A stretch of DNA of 64,000 bases, taken from the NCBI RefSeq assembly GCF_021117275.1, contig NZ_CP088245.1, forward strand, positions 1,215,501 through 1,279,500. The letters are read 5' to 3'. Below, one piece after another: positions 52,280 to 60,855 of the stretch. Position 1 is the first letter of the stretch; every line of letters begins with the position of its first letter. This stretch comes from Metabacillus sp. B2-18 (GTDB taxonomy: Bacteria; Bacillota; Bacilli; Bacillales; Bacillaceae). The position numbers and the translations under genes were made by a program. The notes under the pieces are model-generated. The model was not told the DNA's origin, did no database searches, and worked only from the letters and a program-made list of their open reading frames with translations.

Positions 52280-53843
52280 TGATGAAAAGCATGTAAGAGA
52301 GGGTCTTCTTTTATTAGCAGAATGGAAGCGGTTAGGAATTCAAGAAGTGTTTGAAGCAAGTGATGGGGAAGAAGCGAAAAGTATTATATTAGAACATCAG
52401 CCAGAGATTATTTTTACCGATATGAACATGCCAAAATTAGATGGAATTCAGCTTCTAAAGTGGCTAAAAGAAACTGAAATACCGAGTAAAACAATTGTGG
52501 TTAGCGGTTATGATGATTTTCACTATATGAGAAATGCAATTACGTACGGAAGCTTTGATTATTTGTTAAAGCCTATTGAACCTGATGCTCTTAACGAAAC
52601 TTTAGAAAGAGCAGTAAATGAGTGGGAAAAGCAAGCACAAAAAAGGGAATCAACTAAGGAAACAACAAGAGTTATAAATGAAGCAAAGCCGTTCTATTGG
52701 GATCATATTTTCACAACTCTTATTTCACACACACCTCCATCATCTGATCTTATTCAAAAAGTTCAGAAAGAATATGGTGTGAATATTAATGAAGGACAGT
52801 GTACAATTTGCTTGTTATTGTTAAATTGTAGAATTGTAAAAAGGTTTGAAGAAGATAAGAATCTGGCATTTTTTACAATATTGAATATTTGCAATGAATT
52901 AGTTCGTATTGACCAAAGCGGCTTTTGTTTTAAGAACGGGAACCAAAAAGACCAAATTGTTATTCTATTATGGAAGCATAAAAACGAAGTAAAACTTATG
53001 GAAAGTATTCAAAAGGAAATTGAGAGGTTTACCAATACGAAAGCAGTTATTGCAATTGGGAAGCCATCTGGAAAATTAGAGGAAGCTTATCATTTTGCAC
53101 AAAAAACGTTATTAAAACACAATATGGTAGATGTTCATAAGAAAAATCACATTATGACGTATGATGATATCACATCAAGACCATTGCTACATCTTTTTGA
53201 TTATGCTGAAAAAATTAAGTGGACAATTCAAAGTGGAAGTATTGAACAAATGGATGAAGTGATAAATCAAATTTTCCACAAGCTTGAATCTCAACATTTT
53301 CTTTCATTTGAGCAAATTCAAGACTGGGAAAATCAATTCGAAGTTTTGCGTAAAAATTGGTTAAAAGAATACCAGCTTAGTGAAGAAACCACCTATTACA
53401 ATGGGCAAGATTATTGGGATGAAGACGGAACCTTTTCATTCACAAAGTTTAAGGAAGAGAAAACCAAGGAATTTCACGAATTAATTGAGCTCTTGAATCA
53501 TGTGAAATACCAAAAAGAAAAAAATAGTATTCAAGAAATAGAAGCGTTCTTGAGGGAAAACTATGACAAGGATTTCACGTTGCAGGAAATTGCCGATCGT
53601 TTCTTTTTAAGTCGCGAATATATATCAAGAAAATTTAAGCAGCAATACAACGAAACCATTACAAACTATATGACAACAATACGAATTGATAAAGCAAAAG
53701 AGCTTCTAGAAAACCCGCACTTAAAAATTTATGAAATATCGTTTAAAGTTGGTTATCAGAATGAAAAATATTTTAGCAAAGTGTTTAAAAAGGTCGTTGG
53801 TATGACTCCGAATGAATACCGGGTGAAGGTAGCAGACCATTAA
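52260..53843 (+). CDS. Response regulator with AraC-type output domain, YesN type
   Basis: 527 residues. The receiver (1-~120) has IIDDEKHVREGL, the phosphoacceptor Asp in IIFTDMNMPKLDG and Lys in YLLKPIEPD. A ~290-residue middle region has no clear domain. The last ~100 residues hold two HTH motifs, TLQEIADRFFLSREYISRKF and IYEISFKVGYQNEKYFSKVF, ending GMTPNEYR. It starts within the kinase gene (20-nt overlap), so the pair is translationally coupled. It probably activates the upstream ABC importer; the AAAGGTCA repeat at 47.04 kb is a candidate site. Confidence 0.92.
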   Translation: MKAIIIDDEKHVREGLLLLAEWKRLGIQEVFEASDGEEAKSIILEHQPEIIFTDMNMPKLDGIQLLKWLKETEIPSKTIVVSGYDDFHYMRNAITYGSFDYLLKPIEPDALNETLERAVNEWEKQAQKRESTKETTRVINEAKPFYWDHIFTTLISHTPPSSDLIQKVQKEYGVNINEGQCTICLLLLNCRIVKRFEEDKNLAFFTILNICNELVRIDQSGFCFKNGNQKDQIVILLWKHKNEVKLMESIQKEIERFTNTKAVIAIGKPSGKLEEAYHFAQKTLLKHNMVDVHKKNHIMTYDDITSRPLLHLFDYAEKIKWTIQSGSIEQMDEVINQIFHKLESQHFLSFEQIQDWENQFEVLRKNWLKEYQLSEETTYYNGQDYWDEDGTFSFTKFKEEKTKEFHELIELLNHVKYQKEKNSIQEIEAFLRENYDKDFTLQEIADRFFLSREYISRKFKQQYNETITNYMTTIRIDKAKELLENPHLKIYEISFKVGYQNEKYFSKVFKKVVGMTPNEYRVKVADH

Positions 53844-53921
53844 TGCCTATGTATTTAAAATCTTTGCTCATTTAAATTTTAATGATAATATATAGCTTAT
53901 TAAATTTGTACGGGGGATTTT

Positions 53922-54746
53922 ATGCGGATCTTCAGAATATTGAACAACAATGCCGTAGTAGTAATTGACGGGCCACAGGAAAAAATTGTTATGGGAAATG
54001 GTATCGCTTTTCAAAAAAGTAGAAATGATATTGTTCCTAAAAATAAGATCGAAAAAATATTTGTATTACATGAGGCATCCTCTGAGAAGTTCCAGCAATT
54101 ATTAGCTACCTTACCAGAAGAGCATATTGAACTAGCTGAAAATATTATTAGTTATGCAGAAGGATATCTAAGTTCACCACTTAGTGATCATATTCATATT
54201 GCTTTAACTGATCATCTTTCATTTGCATTAGAAAGAATTAAGCAGGGCATACCTATCAAAAATAAACTATTAAATGAAATAAAGATGCTTTACAAAAGTG
54301 AGTTTGAAATAGGCTTATGGGCAAAGAAAGAAATAAGTAATAAGCTTGGAATTGAAATTCCTGAAGATGAGGTTGCGCATATCGCTCTTCATATTCATAC
54401 AGCTAAATTGGACGCTCCTTCTATGAGTGAATCTTTAAAGCAAGCATCTATCTTAAGTGATTTTGTTCAACAAGTTGAAGAATTCGTTGGAGAAAAGATA
54501 GAAGAATCTTCAATCAATTATCAGAGACTTGTTACACATCTTCGTTTTGCCTTAAATCGGATTTCTTTAGGAGAAAAATTTGATCCGATTGACCAAGATA
54601 TGATGGACCTCATACAAGGTAAATATCAAACAGCATATTCTTATTCAAGAAATATATTAGACAAGTTGAGTAAAGAATATGAAATTGAATTTCCAGAATC
54701 AGAGGTAGCATATATTGCCATACATATTCAAAGGCTATTAAAATAA
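53922..54746 (+). CDS. sacT: BglG/SacT family transcriptional antiterminator
   Basis: 274 residues, ATG after ACGGGGGATTTT. Residues 1-55 are the RNA-binding CAT domain (MRIFRILNNNAVVVID, then GNGIAFQKSRNDIVPKNKIE). Two PRD domains follow: PRD1 with SDHIHIALTDHLSFALERI and HIALHIHTAKL, PRD2 with LVTHLRFALNRI and AYIAIHIQRLL. Phosphorylation of PRD histidines by PTS proteins controls activity. A RAT hairpin overlapping a terminator lies directly downstream, before the EIIBC gene, so this protein lets transcription proceed when sucrose is present. The downstream sucrose genes favour a SacT rather than LicT assignment. Confidence 0.92.
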   Translation: MRIFRILNNNAVVVIDGPQEKIVMGNGIAFQKSRNDIVPKNKIEKIFVLHEASSEKFQQLLATLPEEHIELAENIISYAEGYLSSPLSDHIHIALTDHLSFALERIKQGIPIKNKLLNEIKMLYKSEFEIGLWAKKEISNKLGIEIPEDEVAHIALHIHTAKLDAPSMSESLKQASILSDFVQQVEEFVGEKIEESSINYQRLVTHLRFALNRISLGEKFDPIDQDMMDLIQGKYQTAYSYSRNILDKLSKEYEIEFPESEVAYIAIHIQRLLK

Positions 54747-54821
54747 TTATATTATAGTAATTTTTATGTTGACGGTTTCAATATGTTCTTATAGAATAAA
54801 TGAAACAACAATTTTATATGT

Positions 54822-54854
54822 GGGATTGTTACTGATAACGCAGGCAAGACCTAG
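54822..54854 (+). promoter_or_regulatory. RAT (ribonucleic antiterminator) element
   Basis: The stretch from GGGATTGTTACTG to GGCAAGACCTAGA closely matches the RAT consensus bound by BglG-family proteins (a GGATTGTTACTG start and a GGCAARACC end). Its 3' side is part of the terminator stem that follows, so binding of the antiterminator and terminator formation exclude each other. Confidence 0.9.
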
Positions 54855-54928
54855 AATATATAGGATGACATAGGTAGATCATCTTCTTTGAAGCTACCTT
54901 TTTATCTATATATTTTAGGTCTTTTTTT
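54846..54928 (+). terminator. RAT-controlled terminator before the sucrose PTS gene
   Basis: AAGACCTAGAATATATAG (54846-54863) pairs with CTATATATTTTAGGTCTT (54906-54923), followed by a run of Ts. A small inner hairpin AGGTAG/CTACCT (54872-54898) sits in its loop. The first arm overlaps the RAT. Confidence 0.88.
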
Positions 54929-54968
54929 GTTGTCTGTAGCCCTACAAACATATAGGGAGGAATACAAC

Positions 54969-56339
54969 ATGAATCATCGTGAAGTAGCAGAGCAACTTGT
55001 CGCGAAGCTTGGAGGCAAAAACAATGTAATAAGTGCTGCTCATTGTGCAACACGTCTTCGTCTAGTAATTGAGGATGAAAATTCAATTGACAAAAATGGA
55101 ATTGAGGAACTAGAAGGAGTAAAAGGAGCATTTTCAAGTTCAGGTCAATTTCAAATTATATTTGGTACAGGAACGGTTAATAAAGTGTATCAACACTTTG
55201 CTCCATTAGTCGGAGCTTCAATGGATGATGAATCAACTAACAAAGGGGAATCTCATAGCGATGCGGCTAAAAGAAAAATGAACCCTTTTGCTCGTTTTGC
55301 TCGAACTTTATCTAATATATTTGTTCCAATTATTCCTGCAATTGTTGCAGCAGGTATGTTAATGGGTCTTTTAGGATTAATGAAAACGTATAACTGGGTA
55401 GATCCGGAAAGTGCTATATTCGTTATGCTGGATATGTTCTCATCTGCAGCTTTCATCATTCTTCCAATTTTAATCGGTTTTAGTGCGGCAAAAGAATTTG
55501 GAGCTAATGGTTACCTTGGAGCAGTTATTGGAGGGATAATGATCCATCCTTCCCTACTAAATCCGTGGGGATTAACAGATGCTGTGCCTTCTACACTTGA
55601 CTTTTTTGGTTTTGGAGTTGAAATGTTAGGATATCAGGGAACCGTTATTCCGGTTCTATTAACTGTTTATATTATGGCTAAAGTAGAAAAAGGCTTACGT
55701 AAAATTGTTCCTAATGCGATTGATCTATTAGTAACACCTTTTATAACTGTTATTTTTACAGGTTTTGTTGCCCTGCTTATCATTGGTCCTATTGGAAGAA
55801 TTCTTGGAAATGGAATAACAACAGTATTAGATGTGGTTTATAGTACAGCGGGTCCAATTGCTGGGTTAGTATTTGGAGGACTTTACTCAACCATTGTTTT
55901 AACTGGTGTTCATCACAGCTTCCATGCCATTGAAGCAGAGCTATTAGCAAATGTTGGAGGTAACTATTTACTCCCAATTTGGGCTATGGCAAACGTTGCC
56001 CATGGGGGAGCAGCATTGGCTGTATTATTTAAAACAAAGAATGAAAAAGTTAAGGGGATTGCAGGTCCCGCAGCTTTATCTGCCTTTTTAGGCATAACCG
56101 AGCCAGCAATTTTCGGTGTGAACTTAAAGTACAGAAGACCTTTTATTGCTGCAGCTATTGGTGGAGCTCTTGGAGGAGCATACGTTGTGTTCACGAATGT
56201 AATGGCCAACGGAATTGGTTTAACAGGGATCCCGCAGTTTGCTATTGTCCAGGATCCACTTAATTATGGAATTGGTTTTCTTATTGCAACAATAGGTGCT
56301 TTTATCGCTACCTTATTATTAGGTTGGAAGGAAGAATAA
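54969..56339 (+). CDS. sacP: PTS sucrose-type transporter, EIIBC
   Basis: About 456 residues from ATG 54969 (AGGGAGGAATACAAC upstream); a longer in-frame start lies inside the terminator region and is not used. The EIIB domain (1-~85) has the phosphorylated Cys26 in AAHCATRLRL. The EIIC domain (about 105-457) has eight or more membrane segments, including IFVPIIPAIVAAGMLMGL, and GITEPAIFGVNLKYRRPF. It imports and phosphorylates sucrose to sucrose-6-phosphate. No EIIA domain is fused, so a general EIIA (glucose type) must donate phosphate. Expression depends on the upstream RAT switch. Trehalose transporters are related; the SacA neighbour decides for sucrose. Confidence 0.9.
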   Translation: MNHREVAEQLVAKLGGKNNVISAAHCATRLRLVIEDENSIDKNGIEELEGVKGAFSSSGQFQIIFGTGTVNKVYQHFAPLVGASMDDESTNKGESHSDAAKRKMNPFARFARTLSNIFVPIIPAIVAAGMLMGLLGLMKTYNWVDPESAIFVMLDMFSSAAFIILPILIGFSAAKEFGANGYLGAVIGGIMIHPSLLNPWGLTDAVPSTLDFFGFGVEMLGYQGTVIPVLLTVYIMAKVEKGLRKIVPNAIDLLVTPFITVIFTGFVALLIIGPIGRILGNGITTVLDVVYSTAGPIAGLVFGGLYSTIVLTGVHHSFHAIEAELLANVGGNYLLPIWAMANVAHGGAALAVLFKTKNEKVKGIAGPAALSAFLGITEPAIFGVNLKYRRPFIAAAIGGALGGAYVVFTNVMANGIGLTGIPQFAIVQDPLNYGIGFLIATIGAFIATLLLGWKEE

Positions 56340-56350
56340 TAAGAGAATAG

Positions 56351-56386
56351 AAGTTGACTTTGAAGTTTCAAAGTCAACTTTTTCAT
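56351..56386 (+). terminator. Terminator after sacP
   Basis: Fourteen-bp arms AAGTTGACTTTGAA (56351-56364) and TTCAAAGTCAACTT (56367-56380) with a 2-nt loop, then TTTC. It would reduce transcription into the remnant and sacA. Confidence 0.87.
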
Positions 56387-56404
56387 ATGGGAGGTTCAAA
56401 GTGT

Positions 56405-56560
56405 ATGAGAAGTGGAGTTATTTCCTTAGGTGAGGCACTCATTGATTTCATTCCTTTAGATAAAAAAAATAATCATTATCAAAAAAGCAAAATGAGCTAT
56501 GAAGCTCTACCAACGTTAGAGCAAATGATACTAACAAAAGTGGGTGAGAACGTTGAATAA
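56405..56560 (+). pseudogene. Fructokinase (PfkB family) remnant with large internal in-frame deletion
   Basis: 51 codons from ATG 56405. The first ~28 residues (GVISLGEALIDFIPLDKKNN, then HYQKS) are the start of a PfkB-family fructokinase. The next part, YEALPTLEQM, matches the far C-terminal end of the same family (AALPTLEQ). About 260 residues of sugar- and ATP-binding domain are missing, so it cannot be active. The frame stays open across the junction (near 56490). It ends 8 nt into sacA. An intact fructokinase would normally phosphorylate the fructose released by SacA. The fragment may survive because its translation is coupled to sacA. Confidence 0.85.
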
Positions 56561-58001
56561 AGACAAACAACTACGTCAAGAAGTTGCCGAAGAAATCGAA
56601 AAACATCGTAACCTTGTAAAGCAGGATCCATACCGCTTGCACTATCACCTTATGCCACCTGTAGGATTATTAAATGACCCAAATGGCTTCATTCAAATGA
56701 ACGGAGAATATCATCTTTATTATCAATGGATGCCGTTTAAAACAGGTCACGGAGCAAAATTCTGGGGACATTATTCTTCAAAAGATTTAGTGAATTGGAA
56801 GCATGAAGAAATTGCACTTACTCCCTCAGAATGGTTTGAAAAAAATGGTTGTTATTCAGGAAGTGCGATCGAGCATGAAGGTCATTTTTATGTTTTTTAT
56901 ACTGGAAATGTAAAGAATGAACAAGGAGAACGTGAAACCTATCAATGCTTGGCTGTTTCAAAAGATGGCATTCATTATGAAAAGAAAGGGCCGGTCGTTA
57001 CCTTACCAGAAGGCTTTACCGCTCATTTTCGTGACCCTAAAGTATGGCAACAAGATGAGTTGTTTTTTATGGTGGTAGGAGCTCAAACAAAAGACTTAAA
57101 AGGGTCAGTTGTATTACTTAAATCAAATGATCTCTTTCATTGGGATTATGTTGGAATACTAGCGGGTGGAGGAAAAGGAAAACTGGGTGACTTTGGCTAC
57201 ATGTTTGAATGTCCAGATTTATTCAAGCTTGATGGAGAAGATATCCTTATTTTCTCTCCACAAGGCTTAGAGCCAAAAGGAATGAACTATCAAAATGTTT
57301 ACCAGGCCGGCTATGTGGTTGGACAATTTAATCCTAAAACAGGAGAATATGATCATCATTTTTTTGAAGAGCTTGACCGAGGGTTTGATTTCTATGCTCC
57401 GCAAACTACCGTTGATAATCAAGGTAGAAGACTTCTCTTTGCATGGATGAGTGTACCAGACCAAAATGAACTGGAACATCCGACTATTGAATACAAATGG
57501 ATTCACAATATGACTCTTCCACGCGAATTAAATTTGATGGATGGAAAGATTCATCAAACTCCTGTTAAAGAATTTGAAAACTTAAGAGATAGTGAAATGA
57601 TAAGCTATTCGGTGAAGCTTAATAAGGAAAGTAAAGAGCTGGATGGAATTAGTGGAAAGACAATAGAATTAATATTAGATAGAATTGAAGTCGTTGAAGG
57701 TTGGATGGAAATATCGATAAGTGATGCAGGAAGAATAATCTATTCCTCAGAACAAAAAACATTTACATTTGAAAGAAAAAGCTATGTTGACGGAACAACT
57801 GAAAAACGTCAGTGCATGCTTGATGAATTGAATTCACTTAGGATATTTATTGACACATCGTCAATTGAAATTTTTATTAATAATGGAAGAGAGACATTTA
57901 CTTCTCGTTTTTTCCCTAATCCTGAAAATCAGCATATTTCATTTTCTGCTTCTAAGAAAGTGAGCTTTACTGTGAATAAGTGGAATCTGGGGAATATTTA
58001 A
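56553..58001 (+). CDS. sacA: Sucrose-6-phosphate hydrolase, GH32
   Basis: About 482 residues from TTG 56553, or 485 from the in-frame GTG at 56544; both overlap the fructokinase remnant, and GTGGGTGAG lies before the TTG. GH32 motifs are clear: MPPVGLLNDPNGF (nucleophile Asp), YQWMPF, WGHYSSKDLVNW, SGSAIEHEG, HFRDPKVW (RDP) and FECPDLFKL (acid/base Glu). A C-terminal beta-sandwich follows from about residue 330. No signal peptide. It cleaves sucrose-6-phosphate to glucose-6-phosphate and fructose in the cytosol. A bidirectional terminator separates it from the LacI-family gene. Confidence 0.92.
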   Translation: MNKDKQLRQEVAEEIEKHRNLVKQDPYRLHYHLMPPVGLLNDPNGFIQMNGEYHLYYQWMPFKTGHGAKFWGHYSSKDLVNWKHEEIALTPSEWFEKNGCYSGSAIEHEGHFYVFYTGNVKNEQGERETYQCLAVSKDGIHYEKKGPVVTLPEGFTAHFRDPKVWQQDELFFMVVGAQTKDLKGSVVLLKSNDLFHWDYVGILAGGGKGKLGDFGYMFECPDLFKLDGEDILIFSPQGLEPKGMNYQNVYQAGYVVGQFNPKTGEYDHHFFEELDRGFDFYAPQTTVDNQGRRLLFAWMSVPDQNELEHPTIEYKWIHNMTLPRELNLMDGKIHQTPVKEFENLRDSEMISYSVKLNKESKELDGISGKTIELILDRIEVVEGWMEISISDAGRIIYSSEQKTFTFERKSYVDGTTEKRQCMLDELNSLRIFIDTSSIEIFINNGRETFTSRFFPNPENQHISFSASKKVSFTVNKWNLGNI

Positions 58002-58034
58002 ACTAAAAAACAACTGCATCAAAGTGGCAAGGAT

Positions 58035-58070
58035 AAAGGTACCCTTATATGTTGTGGGTACCTTTCTTTT
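58035..58070. terminator. Bidirectional terminator between sacA and the LacI-family gene
   Basis: Arms AAAGGTACCC (58035-58044) and GGGTACCTTT (58056-58065), followed by CTTTTACT. Confidence 0.87.
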
Positions 58071-59052
58071 ACTTTGAACAAGATGCGCGCTCTACTATTT
58101 CTGGTGTCATGATTTGTACATGTGGCACAGATGATTTGTCGTTTATTAGCTTCATTAGTGAATCAACAATTTTAACTGCTAATTGATCAATAGGTACCCC
58201 AATACTAGTTAATGGTGTTTCTAATGTACCCATTTGTGGAATATTATCATAGCCGATAACAGACATATCTTTAGGGATAATTAAGTTTTCTTCTCTTAGA
58301 CTACGAATAATTCCTGATGAAATGTCATAACTGCTTCCAATTAGAGCTGTGGGCTTATACGTTGAGTGTAATAATTTTTTTGTTGCCACATACCCGTCAT
58401 ACCAATCTAGACCTCCTGTATTTACAAGATTTTCTGCATTTACTGATAAATTAAATTCCTTCATAGCTTTTTGAAATCCTTTAAATTTCTCCATCTGTCT
58501 ACGATCAACAGGTGAGAAATCACCTATAAACGCAATCTTACTATGTCCCAGTTTGTATAGATAATCAACTGCATCATACATTGCTTGCTGCCAATTAACA
58601 TCAATAACAGGAAGTACATTATTTCCTGCCACTCCATGTGCAATGGTAGGTATGGAGTTTGTTAGAGATTGGTCAGTTAATGTTTCATCATTTTCCTCGA
58701 AAACAATCATACCATCAACTTGAAAGCGCTTAAACATTTCAAATGATGTTTTAACCGGATTAATAGATAAAATCATAGAGTATGAATATTTGCTAATTTC
58801 TTCATTAATCTTTGTGACTAATGTTGATAAAGTTGCTCTTTCAATGGAAGGCCAAACTAATCCAATTGTTTTTGTTTGCTTCGAAACAAGTCGTTGGGCA
58901 GCGAAATTAGGTTCATACCCTAATTCTTTAGCAATTTTTAAGATTTTATCTTTGGTCTCGGGTTTAACAAGGTCACTATCATTTAAAGCCTTTGAAACGG
59001 TAGAATAGCTTACGCCTGCTAAATTTGCAATATCTTTGATTGTTACATTCAT
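58069..59052 (-). CDS. LacI family repressor of the galacturonate genes
   Basis: 327 residues, minus strand, ATG 59052 after ACAGGTGATTACT. The N-terminal HTH is TIKDIANLAGVSYSTVSKAL, with the minor-groove hinge region PNFAAQRLVSKQT. The effector domain is periplasmic-binding-like (IGLVWPSIERATLST, IAFIGDFSPVDRRQM, MSVIGYDNIPQMG). It is divergent from uxaABC, and three ACGTTGT-containing palindromes lie between, so it probably represses both itself and those genes in the manner of KdgR/ExuR regulators. The inducer is likely galacturonate or a breakdown product, inferred from the neighbours. Confidence 0.88.
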   Translation of the reverse strand: MNVTIKDIANLAGVSYSTVSKALNDSDLVKPETKDKILKIAKELGYEPNFAAQRLVSKQTKTIGLVWPSIERATLSTLVTKINEEISKYSYSMILSINPVKTSFEMFKRFQVDGMIVFEENDETLTDQSLTNSIPTIAHGVAGNNVLPVIDVNWQQAMYDAVDYLYKLGHSKIAFIGDFSPVDRRQMEKFKGFQKAMKEFNLSVNAENLVNTGGLDWYDGYVATKKLLHSTYKPTALIGSSYDISSGIIRSLREENLIIPKDMSVIGYDNIPQMGTLETPLTSIGVPIDQLAVKIVDSLMKLINDKSSVPHVQIMTPEIVERASCSK

Positions 59053-59081
59053 AGTAATCACCTGTTCAGATAGGGAATTTT

Positions 59082-59253
59082 ATTACAACGTTGTTATTGT
59101 TTTAGTACAAATAGTATTCATATATATGTTCTAAGTTAACATGATCACAGCAGAAATCCTAGTGGGATACTTATAAAAATATCATTATTTTAGTTGAAAA
59201 CGTTGTCATATGTAGATTTTTCCTTTAATATTAATAATAACAACGTTGTTATT
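59082..59253. promoter_or_regulatory. Three LacI-type operators between the repressor and uxaA
   Basis: ACAACGTTGT-centred palindrome at about 59082-59097, a half-conserved TGAAAACGTTGTCATA at 59195-59210, and a perfect 18-bp palindrome AATAACAACGTTGTTATT at 59236-59253. The outer two have centres 155 bp apart. They have the central CG typical of LacI-family operators and could allow looping. Confidence 0.75.
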
Positions 59254-59325
59254 TTGGTTTTTATTTGAATATATGCTATTTTGATAGTTTTTCACCTCAA
59301 ATAATATGAGAGGAGTGAAGAATCT

Positions 59326-60825
59326 TTGAGTGAAACAGTATTTGCACATGTAGATGAAAGAGATAATGTTCTCGTTGCCTTAAAGAACTTTAGCAAGGGA
59401 GACGAGATAAAATTTCTTGGTCATTCATTGGTGCTTCAAGATGACATTTCTGTGGGACATAAAATTGCTCTTATTGATATAAGGGCAGGAGAAGATGTTT
59501 TAAAGTATGGCTTTCCTATTGGCGAAGCTAAAAAGGATATTTCTTCAGGACAATGGGTTCATACACATAATGTCCAAACTAAGCTTGAAGGTACATTGGA
59601 GTATTCATATAAGCCAAGAAAACAGAAGAATTCGACAGGAACAACTAAAACAAGAACCTTTCAAGGGTATGTACGCAAAAACGGTGATATTGGGATTCGG
59701 AATGAGATTTGGGTTATAAATACTGTTGGATGTATTAACAAGATAGCTGAGCAATTGGTAAAGCTTGCCGAAAAATCGTTAGATACATCTGGTACGGATG
59801 GGGTTTTTCATTATCCACATCCATTTGGCTGTTCACAACTTGGTGATGATTTAGAAAATACTCAGAAGATCTTAAGAAATCTAGTGCAGCACCCTAATGC
59901 AGCAGGTGTACTTGTTTTAGGCTTAGGATGTGAAAATAACCATATTAAAGCATTTACAGATGTACTGGGTGAATTTGACGAAGAACGGGTAAAATTTTTG
60001 GCTGTACAAGAAGTTGAAGATGAATTAGATGAAGGAATTTCTATTATTGAAGACCTTATAGCTTATGCTAATCAATTTAAACGAGAACCTGTTTCGGTTT
60101 CAAAGTTAAAGGTGGGTCTAAAGTGTGGAGGTTCTGACGGACTTTCTGGCATAACAGCTAATCCGCTAGTAGGGGCATTTTCCGATAAAGTGATTGCACA
60201 TGGAGGATCAACAGTTTTAACAGAAGTACCGGAAATGTTTGGAGCAGAGACGATCTTAATGGAACGTGCAGTAAATGAAGAAGTATTTTCTAAAACTGTT
60301 TCATTAGTAAATGACTTTAAGGAATATTTTATAAAACATGATCAAGTTGTTTATGAAAACCCTTCTCCTGGAAACAAGGAGGGTGGCATTACAACATTAG
60401 AGGAAAAATCTCTAGGATGTGTACAAAAGGGAGGCTTTTCTGAAGTTGTTGATGTTTTGCCATATGGTGGAAGAATAAATAAGCCCGGATTAACTCTACT
60501 TCAAGGACCTGGTAATGATTTAGTTTCTGTTACCTCACTTGCTGCATCTGGTGCACATGTTGTGTTATTTACGACTGGAAGAGGAACTCCCTTTGGTGGA
60601 CCGGTTCCTACTGTGAAGATATCAACTAACAATAAACTTTTTGAAAAAAAGCGGAATTGGATTGATTTCAATGCAGGCGAACTCATTACAGGAAAAGATA
60701 AAGAAACATTAGCAGATGAATTATTTGAATATATCGTAAGACTTGCTTCTGGTGATGAGAAGGCACGGAATGAAGAGTTTGGATTTAAAGAGATTGCTAT
60801 TTTTAAAGATGGCGTTATTTTATAA
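59326..60825 (+). CDS. uxaA: Altronate dehydratase UxaA
   Basis: 499 residues, TTG start after GAGAGGAGTGAAGAAT. The N-terminal ~90 residues form an SAF domain (VGHKIALIDI, GEDVLKYGFPIGEA); the rest is the catalytic domain with GYVRKNGDIGIRNEIW, HPFGCSQLGDD, KCGGSDGLSGITANP and FTTGRGTPFGG. The reaction is D-altronate to 2-keto-3-deoxygluconate and water. It is first in the uxaA-uxaB-uxaC operon. Supplied by galacturonate from the LplD and GH105 steps at 1-4 kb. Confidence 0.93.
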   Translation: MSETVFAHVDERDNVLVALKNFSKGDEIKFLGHSLVLQDDISVGHKIALIDIRAGEDVLKYGFPIGEAKKDISSGQWVHTHNVQTKLEGTLEYSYKPRKQKNSTGTTKTRTFQGYVRKNGDIGIRNEIWVINTVGCINKIAEQLVKLAEKSLDTSGTDGVFHYPHPFGCSQLGDDLENTQKILRNLVQHPNAAGVLVLGLGCENNHIKAFTDVLGEFDEERVKFLAVQEVEDELDEGISIIEDLIAYANQFKREPVSVSKLKVGLKCGGSDGLSGITANPLVGAFSDKVIAHGGSTVLTEVPEMFGAETILMERAVNEEVFSKTVSLVNDFKEYFIKHDQVVYENPSPGNKEGGITTLEEKSLGCVQKGGFSEVVDVLPYGGRINKPGLTLLQGPGNDLVSVTSLAASGAHVVLFTTGRGTPFGGPVPTVKISTNNKLFEKKRNWIDFNAGELITGKDKETLADELFEYIVRLASGDEKARNEEFGFKEIAIFKDGVIL

Positions 60826-60855
60826 CATTGTTTTTATCAGATGGGGAGGGAGTTC

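Noticed and set aside
54888..54968. Longer N-terminus for the sucrose EIIBC protein
   Set aside because: The in-frame extension lies within the RAT terminator stem and precedes a strong ribosome binding site for the ATG at 54969.
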